A DNA stretch of 47,190 nt from the IMG/VR virus record IMGVR_UViG_3300045911_000356, positions 1 through 47,190 of that record, one strand, 5' to 3'. The position numbers and the translations under genes are program-made. This DNA is from a virus. Numbering within the stretch: position 1 is the first letter of the stretch; every line of letters begins with the position of its first letter. The notes beneath the pieces are model-generated. The model searched no databases. It was not told the origin of the DNA and saw nothing but the letters and a program-made list of their open reading frames with translations. Shown here piece by piece: positions 8,926-17,924 of this stretch.

Positions 8926-10572
8926 ATGAGTTTAACATCATCAACACAAGCATCTATAGCGTTTAAGAATATATCAGGTAAGTCAATTACCGACACCGGA
9001 AAGGGTGTTAATAATGAGGCGGAAGGTATATTTTTTAATATCGATTCCGATAATGTTTGGATAAGTCCTATGTCACCAACACCTAGTGTTCTGGTAGCAA
9101 ATGGTGTTGCTGTTTTCGTTACAGCTAACCTATCACTAGATATAACATCTAATGGTAGAGGATATTTTGCAACTTGGCCAGCTTCGGCTCCAGTTGGTAT
9201 AGATCCAATCACATCATTACCGTATTCTTATGGTGTTGGTGTACTGAATGGTATTAATTCTGGTGATAGAGTTAGAGATGCTATTCCACCATCATATGGT
9301 GTTCTTTATGAAGCGAAACCTTATTCAAGCGGACCTACTATTATACCACCCGGTGATCCAAGAAACTGGATATATCAATATAATTCGGGTGTATTTTTTC
9401 AACAAGATGTTATTGGTCCTGCTCCGATACAAATAGATTTATATGTTTATGTTGGTGAGAGATTATCTGACCAAACGGTTGTTGCTCAATCTTCAAATAT
9501 AAGAGTTACTGCACTTGGTACTGATAATTATAGCGGAATAGGTACACCTTCAATTGCTACATATTCATCGAGTGATATGTATCTCGTGGATTTTGAAAAT
9601 GTTAACACAGGTTCCACTGCTGTTACACTAGAAATAAATGGATTGGGAGCAGCTGAGGTTATTATATTTGATGAGAATGGATTTCCAGTTGGTTTAACAG
9701 GTGGTGGTGAAATAAATGCTGGTCAGATATATTATGTTACTTGGGATGGTATTAATTTTCAATTAAACTATAGCAATCCACAGACAACATCTCCTATTTT
9801 ATATACAAATTTAGTTGGGTCGGTTGCAGTTGGTGGTATACCGGCTGGGACAACGTTTAGTAATGCTACGATGAAGGACATGTGGGATGCTTTACTTAAA
9901 CCACCTTATCAACAATCAAATTTTACATCTTTTTCATTTAATCACGGTGGTGCGACTAGAGAAGTTGGTGATGCTATTATCGGCGGTCCTTATAATTTTA
10001 CCTGGGCTACTTCATTCCCCGCTAACGTTCAAACTGATAGTGTTACTATTAGAGATTTGACTAATAATGTTAATTTAATAAGCGGTACGGCTAATGATGG
10101 ATTTGCCACTTTAACATTATCTACAATTAATAAATCAATTCCAGCTACACACACCTGGAGAGCACAAGCTGTTAGAACAAACTCAACTGTATTTTACAGC
10201 GCTAATGTTACTGTTAGTTGGTTTTGGAAAAGATATCATGGTACACAGTCATTGACATCACTTACTGCTGCTCAGATACAATCATTAACCGGTGCTTTAT
10301 CTAACAGTAGATTGGGTAACTATACATTTGGTGCTGGTGGTTATAAATATTTTGCATGGCCAACATCATTTGGGGCTCCTGTTTTATTTAGAGATTTCAA
10401 TACTAATTTAGCTGTAGCGATGGCAGGTATTGATGAAGGTTATACATCACCAGTAGGGTCTTATTATGCACAAGTTGTTTCGGTTACGAATATTTGGGGA
10501 TATACAACAAATTATTATTTGTTTAGAACAAGAAATATTTTAGGTGGTTCAATAATTATCACTGTTACATAA
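8926..10572 (+). CDS. tail-fibre protein, 548 aa
   Basis: It starts MSLTSSTQASIAFKNISGKS, an N-terminal motif seen in many phage fibre proteins, followed by a GVNNEAEGIFF segment. The C-terminal half (from about residue 300) repeats the architecture of the 347-aa protein: VGGIPAGTTF, Ig-like strands, a WFWKRYHG segment and a FAWPTS/YTTNYYLF end. The middle (EINGLGAAEVIIFDENG) resembles a segment of the 885-aa protein (ININNVGDTLVKKISGTG), which is further module sharing. It probably forms an elongated trimer on the baseplate or fibre. Spacing to the neighbours is 15 and 31 nt. Confidence 0.74.
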   Translation: MSLTSSTQASIAFKNISGKSITDTGKGVNNEAEGIFFNIDSDNVWISPMSPTPSVLVANGVAVFVTANLSLDITSNGRGYFATWPASAPVGIDPITSLPYSYGVGVLNGINSGDRVRDAIPPSYGVLYEAKPYSSGPTIIPPGDPRNWIYQYNSGVFFQQDVIGPAPIQIDLYVYVGERLSDQTVVAQSSNIRVTALGTDNYSGIGTPSIATYSSSDMYLVDFENVNTGSTAVTLEINGLGAAEVIIFDENGFPVGLTGGGEINAGQIYYVTWDGINFQLNYSNPQTTSPILYTNLVGSVAVGGIPAGTTFSNATMKDMWDALLKPPYQQSNFTSFSFNHGGATREVGDAIIGGPYNFTWATSFPANVQTDSVTIRDLTNNVNLISGTANDGFATLTLSTINKSIPATHTWRAQAVRTNSTVFYSANVTVSWFWKRYHGTQSLTSLTAAQIQSLTGALSNSRLGNYTFGAGGYKYFAWPTSFGAPVLFRDFNTNLAVAMAGIDEGYTSPVGSYYAQVVSVTNIWGYTTNYYLFRTRNILGGSIIITVT

Positions 10573-10603
10573 ATATATATAGATAAAAAGAAATAAAATA
10601 TAA

Positions 10604-11404
10604 ATGGCATTAATTCCTGGTTCGATTCCTGTTACTGGCTTCATAGCACCTACTGATACATCAGATACATATGCTGTTACGGATGCTATTTACGGTATTG
10701 ATGGACTTCGTAATGTACCTACATATGCTGATATGTATAATATCTCACTCGAAAGAAGAAGAGAGGGTATGATTGTTGGCATAATGTCGGATAATACATA
10801 TTGGAAGTTATTACCATCAACAGGAAGTAATATTTGGAACATTGGTTCTGCTAGCAATTGGCAAGAGTTTGCTATTTTTGGTGGAGATGATATTATTAGT
10901 TCATATTTAACATCATCTACAATTGGATTTGATATAAATGGTGCTACATTATCTGCTAATATACTACCTAATAGCATAACCGCATCTTTATTAAGTACTA
11001 CAGCTGGATCCGCAACTGCTGGTTATGTCTTAACTAATGATGGTATTGGTAATTTTACCTGGATATCTCCTTCGAGTGTAGGTGGTGTAATATCTAGATT
11101 TGATAAGAATTATATTATGACCTATACTACATCAGGTGATGGTCAATTTACAGGACTTACTATATCAGCGACTCCGATTAATGGTTGTTATGTTGCTGTA
11201 TTTGTTAATGGTCAAGAATTTGATGTTGGAGATGGAGTTACATCAAGCGTTTCTTGTTATTTTAGTAATGATGGTGGTTTGACCGCTAGGAATTTCGCAT
11301 CTCCTAATCAAGTTCAAATCGGTGATGGGTTGTATTGGAATGGTTCATTTTCAGGTACAGATTTATACACAAGTTGGAGAATATCTCTATATTATCTGAC
11401 TTAA
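10604..11404 (+). CDS. short tail-fibre protein, 266 aa
   Basis: A two-part protein. The N-terminal half matches the attachment module of the 885-aa protein (RRREGMIVGIMSDNTYWKL). The C-terminal 100 residues contain VFVNGQEFDVGDGVTS, which matches VFVNGQLQTLGDGVTS at the end of the 1147-aa protein downstream. It therefore looks like a minimal fibre joining an attachment domain directly to a tip domain. A central segment (SITASLLSTTAGSATAGYVL, GNFTWISPS) is typical of phage fibres. Confidence 0.72.
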   Translation: MALIPGSIPVTGFIAPTDTSDTYAVTDAIYGIDGLRNVPTYADMYNISLERRREGMIVGIMSDNTYWKLLPSTGSNIWNIGSASNWQEFAIFGGDDIISSYLTSSTIGFDINGATLSANILPNSITASLLSTTAGSATAGYVLTNDGIGNFTWISPSSVGGVISRFDKNYIMTYTTSGDGQFTGLTISATPINGCYVAVFVNGQEFDVGDGVTSSVSCYFSNDGGLTARNFASPNQVQIGDGLYWNGSFSGTDLYTSWRISLYYLT

Positions 11405-11469
11405 TTTTAGAAAAAAAAGTTATTTATAAAATAAATATATTATAAGTAAAAAAAAAAAAATAAAACAGA

Positions 11470-14400
11470 ATGCCTTTATTAGATGGTAAGCAATTACGAA
11501 ACGGATCAATTGATCTTAGCAAGCTAAGTGGATCAGGTACTGTTTCGATCCAATCAGGAGCTGTATTATCCTTTTTATCAGGATCTCAGCTTACTACAGC
11601 TGATGCAAATATTAACAATGGTACAGATGTTGTTAACAAAAATTATGTTGATGGTGTAGCTGCTGGTTTATTACCTAAGACTCCGGTACAAGTCGTAGCT
11701 AATACACAATCATTATCACTTTCGGGTGTTGGTATGGTTATTGATGGATGGACCGTGTCAGCCGGAGATAGAATCTTAGTAAACTATCAAGCAGCAGGTG
11801 TTGCTACTGCATCTAATGGTATTTATGTCGCTACGGCTGGTTCTTGGTCAAGAGCTACTGATTCAGATGGTACTCCATCTAATGAAGTTCAACAAGGTAA
11901 TTTCGTTTTCGTTCATGAAGGTAGTACATATATACATAGTGGATGGGTTTTAGCCGAAACAAACGCATCTAATCCACAATCTATTTTAGTTGGTACAGAA
12001 TCACAAAGGTGGGTGCAGTTCTCTGAACAAACAAATATTCAAGCTGGTGATGGTTTATCTTTTACTGGTGTTAATTTAAATGTTAATACTGGTGTCGGTT
12101 TAACAATATCGTTTGATACTGTTAGACTTACAGATACAACTGTTATACCAACATCTTATGGTGGTGCTGCTAACGTTGCAACTTTCACAGTTGATCAACA
12201 AGGTCGTTTAACTGCAGCTTCAAATCAGTTAATTTCTATTCCGAGTGGTCAAGTTAATAACTTTACTGCGTCAGTTATTGCTCTTATTGATGGTGCCGAC
12301 ATTACTGGTGTTACAGCTGGTGCTGGTTTAAGTGGTGGTGGAACACAAGGATTTGTTACACTTGATGTTAATACATCTAATGGTTTAAGTATAGTTAATG
12401 ACTCTGTTGTTTTAGGTGGTACTTTAAGTCAAAGCACGACTATTGATTCATATGGCCAAGATTTTAAAATAATGGATTCAATAAGTGGAAGTTATATTAA
12501 AATGAATTCAAATGGATTTATATCAATTACATCATCAAATGGTATATCAAATACCGCAGATGGTGGTAATATATCAAATGTAGCTGAAGTTATAATAAAC
12601 ACATCGAATATTAGTATATCAAATACAACATCGACTGGAAATATAACAAATACATCAGGGAATGATATAATAAATACAGCGTATTATGATATAATAAATA
12701 CTGCATCAAATGGTATTATATCAAATACTGCATCAGATGGTATATCAAATACAACATCAAATGGTGATATATCAAATACATCATCAAATGATATAATAAA
12801 CACAGCATCAGGTGATATATCAAATACATCATCAAATGAAATAATAAACACTGCATCAAATGGTATATCAAATGGAACATCAAATGGTGATATATCAAAT
12901 ACAACATTAAATGGAAATATATCAAATACATCATCATCTGATATAATAAACACAGCGGATGGTGATATATCAAATACAACATCAAATGGTGATATATCAA
13001 ATACAACATCGATTGGAAATATATCAAATACAACATCGATTGGAAATATATCAAATACATCAGGAAGTGATATAATAAATAATGCAGATAATGATATAAT
13101 AAACACTGCATCAAATGGTATTATATCAAACACTGCATCAAATGGTATATCAAATACAACATCAAATGGTAGTATAATAAATACATCATCAGTTGATATA
13201 ATAAACACAGCATCAGGTGATATATCAAATACATCATCTGATATAATAAACACAGCATCAGCTAATATAATAAACACAGCAGAGATTAATATATCAAACA
13301 CTGCGGATTTTGATATATCAAATACAACATCAAATGGTGATATATCAAATACATCAGGAGGTGATATATTAAATACCGCATCAAATGGTATATCAAATAT
13401 AACATTAGGTGGTAATATAACAAACACATCAGGAGGTGACATAATAAACGACGCATCATTTGGTATTATATCAAATACAGCATCAAGTATAATAAACACC
13501 TCATCAGGTGATATAACAAACACAGCAGATGGTAGTATATATATCACTTCAAATTACGATAAAGTTTCTTTATCGTCATTTAATAATGGTAGTGTATCAG
13601 AAATAAAATTGTCTTCCTCCTCACCAGAGACTATACCAAATAACGGTAGTGATAATGTGATTATTATAACTGATGATGTTTATAATAAAGGTATGGTTTA
13701 TTCTGATGATTACTCAGCTAACTTTACACCTGAGTCATTAGTTTCCAAAAGATATGTCGATTCCGTTGTTACCGGTATTGGTTTAACTGCTGGAAATGGG
13801 TTGGTTAATAATGGAGGTGTAATAGATGTTAATATTGATAACGGTTTAAGTATAGTTAATGACTCTGTTGTTTTAGGTGGTACTTTATCACAAAATACCA
13901 CAATTAATAATGGATCATTCAATTATTTGATGTCATCTACAAGTGGTGATATAATAAACCAACGGGTAGCATTTGGTGTAACACATTCCTCTATAATAGA
14001 TAGTAGTGGGTCCAAGATTAGAACAAATACATCGAGTGGTACTCAATTGGTTGAGGTTACAGACGGTTATGCTCAAATGAATGTTAATGTTGCTGGGTCT
14101 CAATCTTATATAATGATTAGTAACTTTAATATACCAAACGCTGATTCATCCACAAATAATAGAATGGTTGTTAAAGATGATTACTATTTTAAGGGACTTG
14201 TTTATGATGATGACTACTCTGCTAATTTTACTGATAACTCATTGGTATCAAAAATATATGTTGATACCCAAGTATCTTCTGGTGTTACCGCTGGTCAAGG
14301 TTTATTCAAATCTGGCTCAATAATAGGAGTTAGTTACTCGTCTGTTGCTCAAGTTATGAGTGGAGCTGGATTAACTGCGAATGGTGGCGTTTTTGATGTT

Positions 14401-14913
14401 GGTGCGGGTGCTGGTATCACAGTAAGTGCTGATACAGTGGCTGTTGATTATACAGCGGTCGCTGCTCAATTAGCTGGTAATGGTTTATCTGCAAATGGTA
14501 CAACAATCGATGTTAACGTATCAAATGGTTTAACAATCATTAGTGACACTGTTCAAGTTTCATCAAGTATCGCTGGTACAGGATTAACATTCTCATCGGG
14601 TGTTCTATCAGTAATAGCTGGTAATTCTCAACCAGTGTATCAAATTGGTTTAACAACATCTGTTGCTACTGGAGAAACTGGTATATTATTATCATCTACA
14701 CCAAATGCATACTCAAGAATACAAGTATTCGTTAATGGTCAATTGCAAACATTAGGAGATGGTGTTACATCAAGAGATTGTCACTTTGGTACAACGACTT
14801 CAGCTGTTGCTTTATCTTCACTAACTTCGGGTGACCAGCTTGTTTGGAACTCCGGTAATGCAGGATTCTCGTTATCATTAACAGATAGAATTGATATCAT
14901 TTATGAGGCTTAA
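11470..14913 (+). CDS. long tail-fibre protein with solenoid repeat, 1147 aa
   Basis: The largest protein in the window. Residues 1-210 form a widespread fibre domain (LPKTPVQVVANTQSLSLSG, then RILVNYQ, a GIYVATAGSW run and QRWVQF). Residues 210-350 are a linker with GLSIVND and GGTLSQ. Residues 357-690 are about 35 short units of pattern (D/N)I(I/S)NT(A/S/T)S, period near 8, likely a beta-solenoid shaft. Residues 740-1050 repeat the linker (GLSIVND and GGTLSQ again, two DDYSANFT units). The last 100 residues are a tip shared with the 266-aa protein. A long antiparallel ORF over the repeat is a compositional shadow. The block ends at a strong terminator at 14933. Confidence 0.78.
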   Translation: MPLLDGKQLRNGSIDLSKLSGSGTVSIQSGAVLSFLSGSQLTTADANINNGTDVVNKNYVDGVAAGLLPKTPVQVVANTQSLSLSGVGMVIDGWTVSAGDRILVNYQAAGVATASNGIYVATAGSWSRATDSDGTPSNEVQQGNFVFVHEGSTYIHSGWVLAETNASNPQSILVGTESQRWVQFSEQTNIQAGDGLSFTGVNLNVNTGVGLTISFDTVRLTDTTVIPTSYGGAANVATFTVDQQGRLTAASNQLISIPSGQVNNFTASVIALIDGADITGVTAGAGLSGGGTQGFVTLDVNTSNGLSIVNDSVVLGGTLSQSTTIDSYGQDFKIMDSISGSYIKMNSNGFISITSSNGISNTADGGNISNVAEVIINTSNISISNTTSTGNITNTSGNDIINTAYYDIINTASNGIISNTASDGISNTTSNGDISNTSSNDIINTASGDISNTSSNEIINTASNGISNGTSNGDISNTTLNGNISNTSSSDIINTADGDISNTTSNGDISNTTSIGNISNTTSIGNISNTSGSDIINNADNDIINTASNGIISNTASNGISNTTSNGSIINTSSVDIINTASGDISNTSSDIINTASANIINTAEINISNTADFDISNTTSNGDISNTSGGDILNTASNGISNITLGGNITNTSGGDIINDASFGIISNTASSIINTSSGDITNTADGSIYITSNYDKVSLSSFNNGSVSEIKLSSSSPETIPNNGSDNVIIITDDVYNKGMVYSDDYSANFTPESLVSKRYVDSVVTGIGLTAGNGLVNNGGVIDVNIDNGLSIVNDSVVLGGTLSQNTTINNGSFNYLMSSTSGDIINQRVAFGVTHSSIIDSSGSKIRTNTSSGTQLVEVTDGYAQMNVNVAGSQSYIMISNFNIPNADSSTNNRMVVKDDYYFKGLVYDDDYSANFTDNSLVSKIYVDTQVSSGVTAGQGLFKSGSIIGVSYSSVAQVMSGAGLTANGGVFDVGAGAGITVSADTVAVDYTAVAAQLAGNGLSANGTTIDVNVSNGLTIISDTVQVSSSIAGTGLTFSSGVLSVIAGNSQPVYQIGLTTSVATGETGILLSSTPNAYSRIQVFVNGQLQTLGDGVTSRDCHFGTTTSAVALSSLTSGDQLVWNSGNAGFSLSLTDRIDIIYEA
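12540..13540 (+). repeat. degenerate short tandem repeat encoding the fibre solenoid
   Basis: About 1 kb of near-repeats of an ATATCAAATACAACATCAAA-like unit, mostly 21-27 nt long and interspersed with ATAATAAACACAGCATCA-type units. All copies keep the reading frame, encoding alternating ISNT and IINT units. Units differ by whole codons, as expected for expansion by slippage or recombination under protein-level selection. Confidence 0.85.
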
Positions 14914-14932
14914 TTCATAAATAATATAAATT

Positions 14933-14972
14933 AAAAAGGAGAAGGGGAATTAATTCTCTTCTCCTTTTTTAT
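14933..14972 (+). terminator. Rho-independent terminator after the fibre block
   Basis: A 12-bp perfect stem (AAAAAGGAGAAG at 14933-14944 with CTTCTCCTTTTT at 14958-14969), a 13-nt loop and a following T-rich run, 20 nt after the stop of the 1147-aa gene. Confidence 0.88.
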
Positions 14973-14999
14973 TTTTTTTTGAAAATGTGTTATAGATAA

Positions 15000-15009
15000 T
15001 TAATATATA
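15000..15009 (+). promoter_or_regulatory. phage promoter motif TTAATATATA (590-aa fibre gene)
   Basis: Exact motif just after the terminator at 14933-14972 and 30 nt before the ATG at 15040, so the next gene probably has its own transcript. Confidence 0.6.
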
Positions 15010-15039
15010 CACTATAAAAAAATATAACTACGCTAGTTA

Positions 15040-16812
15040 ATGGCTCAACTGAATATTAAGCAGGTAAAAGGCGCAACACAGGGTTCGGTTTTATTTCTAG
15101 ACACAAACGGTGTTGTTAGTGAAAATAATAACCGATTATTTTGGAGTAATTCAAATAGTGCTTTAATTATTGGTACTAACTCTTTATTCGGAACTGAGAA
15201 GCTTAGATTAATTGGAGATCAAAGAATTGAAGGTAATTTAGTTGTAACTGGAAGCTTCTCTGTACCTGGTGTTTTTTTAGTAAGAGGAGATGGTAATGTT
15301 GGAATAGGAGCAAGTAACCCTCAAGTAAGTCTACAAATAGGTACATCTTTTGATACAAAACAACTTCAAATTAACGGTGGGGGCGGATTTGACGAGACCT
15401 TCACTGTTCAAGCTCACAAGGTTTCTGGATATCTTTATACTTTTTACAATAGAGATTATTCAAGATATTTTGCTATATATTATCAAGATGGTCAAGGTGC
15501 AGGTACTAATGCGAGAGTTCAAATAATGGACGGAACGTTAGGAGTGTACCATGTTAATAACACTAATTACAGAATTGGATTTGGTAGTCATTTTGAGGGG
15601 GATTCATATTTATTGTCTTCTAGGCACAGTATGGGAGCTACTGGAACAGATGGATTATTTGCATGGTCCGATACTTATAATGAAATTGTTATAGATTCTG
15701 TTAAGGGAACTGGATTTACAGAACCTTTTTTAAGATTTAGAGGTGGTGATGGAATTTCACCAACAAAGATTGGTACTTTTAGACTTCATACCACGCTAGA
15801 CTCTTGGGTCGCAGTTTCAGAACTCGGAACTGTTGGGAATTTCGGAGTCGGTACTAGTAATCCAACTGCCAAGTTACATGTTAGAGGTGGAGGTGCAAAT
15901 TCTTCCACAAACAGTCTGTACATAACAAACAATAATTCGCTGCAAGCATTGACTGTCAGAGACGATCTTTTCACGTTGTCTAGAAGAATGATACTTGACA
16001 AAAGTGCCAATTATAACGATGGAGGATTGGCATCGCAAGACGTAACCATGTTAGTGCTTACATCAAATCAAACATCTATAAACAATTTTCAATCATTAAG
16101 TTTAATCTTTAAACCTCAAAATAATTCTGTTAATACTTTTTCTGGTATAAACTTTAGAAGTCTAAACAACTCTTTCGGTTCAGTGTTTGGAGTTCATCAC
16201 GTTGGGGATATATTCAATGATTTCGTGTGGTGGGGGAACGATGGAACAAACGAGGTGGAGAATATGAGGTTGAAGAACAATGGTAGATTAGGAATCGGCA
16301 CTAACAACCCAACTGCTAAGCTTCACATTTCAGCTACTCAGTCTGGTACAGGTTTTAGATTAACTGACACTTCTCAGGAAAATGGGTTTATCTTGAAGAC
16401 AGATGCTAATGGTTTTGGTTCTTGGCAACCGGAAAATCGTTACGTTTACATTGGATCAGTCACTTTCCAAGACATTAATCAAAATGTTGGATTCTCTTCT
16501 TTTACTTTACAAGGAGTAGTATCTGAATATGATGGTCCTATCATTTCCATTGCAGTAAAACTTCAAAGCTCTTTTACAGTTGATAGCGATATATCAGTTG
16601 GAATAATAGACGATAATAGCAATCAAGCTATTTACACGGATATTTCTGATCTTAGTACAAATTTTATTAGATCTTTTTCTCCTCCTCCGAGCACCAATTT
16701 TACTCAGCTTTCTAATTTTTCAATATATGTTTCTTCAAATGGTATAGTTTTTAACGGTGGAAATTCTCAAGGAGAAGTGTTTTTGTACATTTTATTTGGA
16801 AAAATAGCATAA
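15040..16812 (+). CDS. tail-fibre-like virion protein, 590 aa
   Basis: It contains the phage fibre motif N(V)GIGxxNPxxxLxxxx three times (GNVGIGASNPQVSLQIG near residue 90, FGVGTSNPTAKLHVRG near 270, RLGIGTNNPTAKLHIS near 420), each normally leading into a beta-helical shaft. The C-terminal 120 residues form a separate beta domain and do not look like the S74 self-cleaving chaperone that often follows these motifs. Codon choice is slightly less AT-extreme than in the upstream fibres. A role in host recognition or as a side fibre is inferred. Confidence 0.7.
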   Translation: MAQLNIKQVKGATQGSVLFLDTNGVVSENNNRLFWSNSNSALIIGTNSLFGTEKLRLIGDQRIEGNLVVTGSFSVPGVFLVRGDGNVGIGASNPQVSLQIGTSFDTKQLQINGGGGFDETFTVQAHKVSGYLYTFYNRDYSRYFAIYYQDGQGAGTNARVQIMDGTLGVYHVNNTNYRIGFGSHFEGDSYLLSSRHSMGATGTDGLFAWSDTYNEIVIDSVKGTGFTEPFLRFRGGDGISPTKIGTFRLHTTLDSWVAVSELGTVGNFGVGTSNPTAKLHVRGGGANSSTNSLYITNNNSLQALTVRDDLFTLSRRMILDKSANYNDGGLASQDVTMLVLTSNQTSINNFQSLSLIFKPQNNSVNTFSGINFRSLNNSFGSVFGVHHVGDIFNDFVWWGNDGTNEVENMRLKNNGRLGIGTNNPTAKLHISATQSGTGFRLTDTSQENGFILKTDANGFGSWQPENRYVYIGSVTFQDINQNVGFSSFTLQGVVSEYDGPIISIAVKLQSSFTVDSDISVGIIDDNSNQAIYTDISDLSTNFIRSFSPPPSTNFTQLSNFSIYVSSNGIVFNGGNSQGEVFLYILFGKIA

Positions 16813-16840
16813 ATTCAAAACAAATATAAACACGAAATAT

Positions 16841-17197
16841 ATGAATATGATTATTACTGATACTATCCTTTTAAGCACGGGAAGAACTGCTTTTAACGTA
16901 TATTGCGAAATTGTTCCACATATGAACACTATTGCGGTCGACGGAAAAATACCTTGTGATCTTATCTTTTACTATTCAGAAAAAGATAAAGATGATGGAT
17001 ATGATCCAATTTATCCGTTAGACGCCAATGGAAAAAAAATTACTCACGTAATTTTACAAATTTCTTCTTTTGATATCTTAAAATCTGAACCAAATTGCAC
17101 ATGGAATGATGTATTTAATGCAATTTATGAAATTTGTGCTAAAAAAAATGGAAGAGTTGTATGGATGGAAAAATATAAACTATTCAATATATGGTAA
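16841..17197 (+). CDS. hypothetical protein, 118 aa
   Basis: Unrecognised, soluble, with several Cys residues (CEI, CDL, NCTW, ICAKK) that are not in a recognisable zinc motif. It starts 28 nt after the 590-aa fibre gene and may share its transcript, so it could be a small accessory or chaperone of that fibre, but nothing in the sequence shows this. Confidence 0.55.
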   Translation: MNMIITDTILLSTGRTAFNVYCEIVPHMNTIAVDGKIPCDLIFYYSEKDKDDGYDPIYPLDANGKKITHVILQISSFDILKSEPNCTWNDVFNAIYEICAKKNGRVVWMEKYKLFNIW

Positions 17198-17309
17198 GTA
17201 TTAAAAAAATTAGAATTAGTAGAACTTTACGCAGTTCTAAAGTATTTGTCGAACAAGTCTTATGAATAAGTGTATAATCTAATCTAAATTTGCTTTGTTG
17301 TAAAAATTA

Positions 17310-17627
17310 ATGAAAATGATACGCAATTTACTTTTCACATTTGTATTAATTGTAGCATTAAATGTAAATGATAACAGAGATAAAAATCAAACTGTTACTA
17401 CCAAACTAATAATTAAAGATGATGTAACGCAAGAATTATTACCAGGAGTTGCTGTTAAAATTGATAATTCTAATAAAACTCTTTACACCGACTTAAACGG
17501 GGAACTTACCATTGCATTGATAAAGGGGTTAAAATACGATGTGGAAATTAATTATATTGGTTACCAATCTGAAACAATTCGAATGGAAGGTGGTACTGAA
17601 AAAATCAATATTAGTTTAAAACCTTAA
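17310..17627 (+). CDS. secreted carboxypeptidase-regulatory-like (CarboxypepD_reg) domain protein, 105 aa
   Basis: An N-terminal signal-peptide-like segment (MKMIRNLLFTFVLIVALNV) is followed by one small beta-sandwich. The pattern VTQELLPGVAVKIDN, then TDLNGELTIAL, then YIGYQSETI is that of the carboxypeptidase-regulatory-like domain at the N-termini of Bacteroidetes TonB-dependent outer-membrane receptors. In those receptors it sits in the periplasm; here it stands alone, so it could be exported and act on the host surface, for example in superinfection exclusion. That role is inference. There is no lipobox Cys. The gene lies between fibre and operon genes, ends at its own terminator, and looks acquired from a host. 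Confidence 0.72.
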   Translation: MKMIRNLLFTFVLIVALNVNDNRDKNQTVTTKLIIKDDVTQELLPGVAVKIDNSNKTLYTDLNGELTIALIKGLKYDVEINYIGYQSETIRMEGGTEKINISLKP

Positions 17628-17657
17628 AAATTCCTTCTTACCAGAAGGAATTTTTAT
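17626..17657 (+). terminator. Rho-independent terminator
   Basis: A 13-bp perfect stem (AAAAATTCCTTCT / AGAAGGAATTTTT) with a TACC loop and T-rich tail, overlapping the last bases of the secreted-domain gene. Confidence 0.88.
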
Positions 17658-17694
17658 TTACTATCACTTCTTATTTCATAATACCACCGGTTAA

Positions 17695-17775
17695 TCACAT
17701 AAGTTCTGTTTCAGAAGTAATAAGATTGTAAATCTCTTCCAGTTTATTTATTTCAGCTCGTAATACATGTTTCTT
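17695..17775 (-). other. possible decayed coding fragment in the intergenic gap
   Basis: In the gap between the terminator and the next promoter, the minus strand has a 26-codon open stretch (KKHVLRAEINKLEEIYNLIT then SETELM) bounded by a stop and lacking a start codon. It reads like the end of a coiled-coil protein. Nothing else is visible in 17658-17910. Confidence 0.25.
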
Positions 17776-17910
17776 CTAACATTTCTTGAATTAAATAAAT
17801 TAAATAGAATGTTTTTTTTAGACTTGATAATTTACAATCCTGTTGATTGTTCTTATTATTTAATTTTTTTTTCTATTTGTCTATACTATATAAATTCCAA
17901 ATAAATTTTT

Positions 17911-17920
17911 TTAATATATA
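17911..17920 (+). promoter_or_regulatory. phage promoter motif TTAATATATA, 4 nt before an ATG
   Basis: Exact motif followed by CTCT and the ATG at 17925. The 4-nt spacing recurs at six other genes here and decides the choice of start for this one. Confidence 0.65.
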
Positions 17921-17924
17921 CTCT

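Noticed and set aside
12540-13540. CRISPR array or satellite in the fibre gene
   Set aside because: Units are not constant repeats with unique spacers; all keep one reading frame and encode a regular protein pattern.
12684-13547. Long antiparallel ORF (287 codons) over the fibre repeat
   Set aside because: It is a mirror of the in-frame repeat: its own repeat pattern (VFDISPFDV) simply reads the complement of the fibre units, and it has no promoter or start context.
17847-17924. Upstream start for the nucleotidyltransferase (26 extra residues)
   Set aside because: The added segment is a Phe/Tyr/Ile-rich stretch crossing the promoter motif; the ATG at 17925 gives the shared leader and the standard 4-nt spacing.
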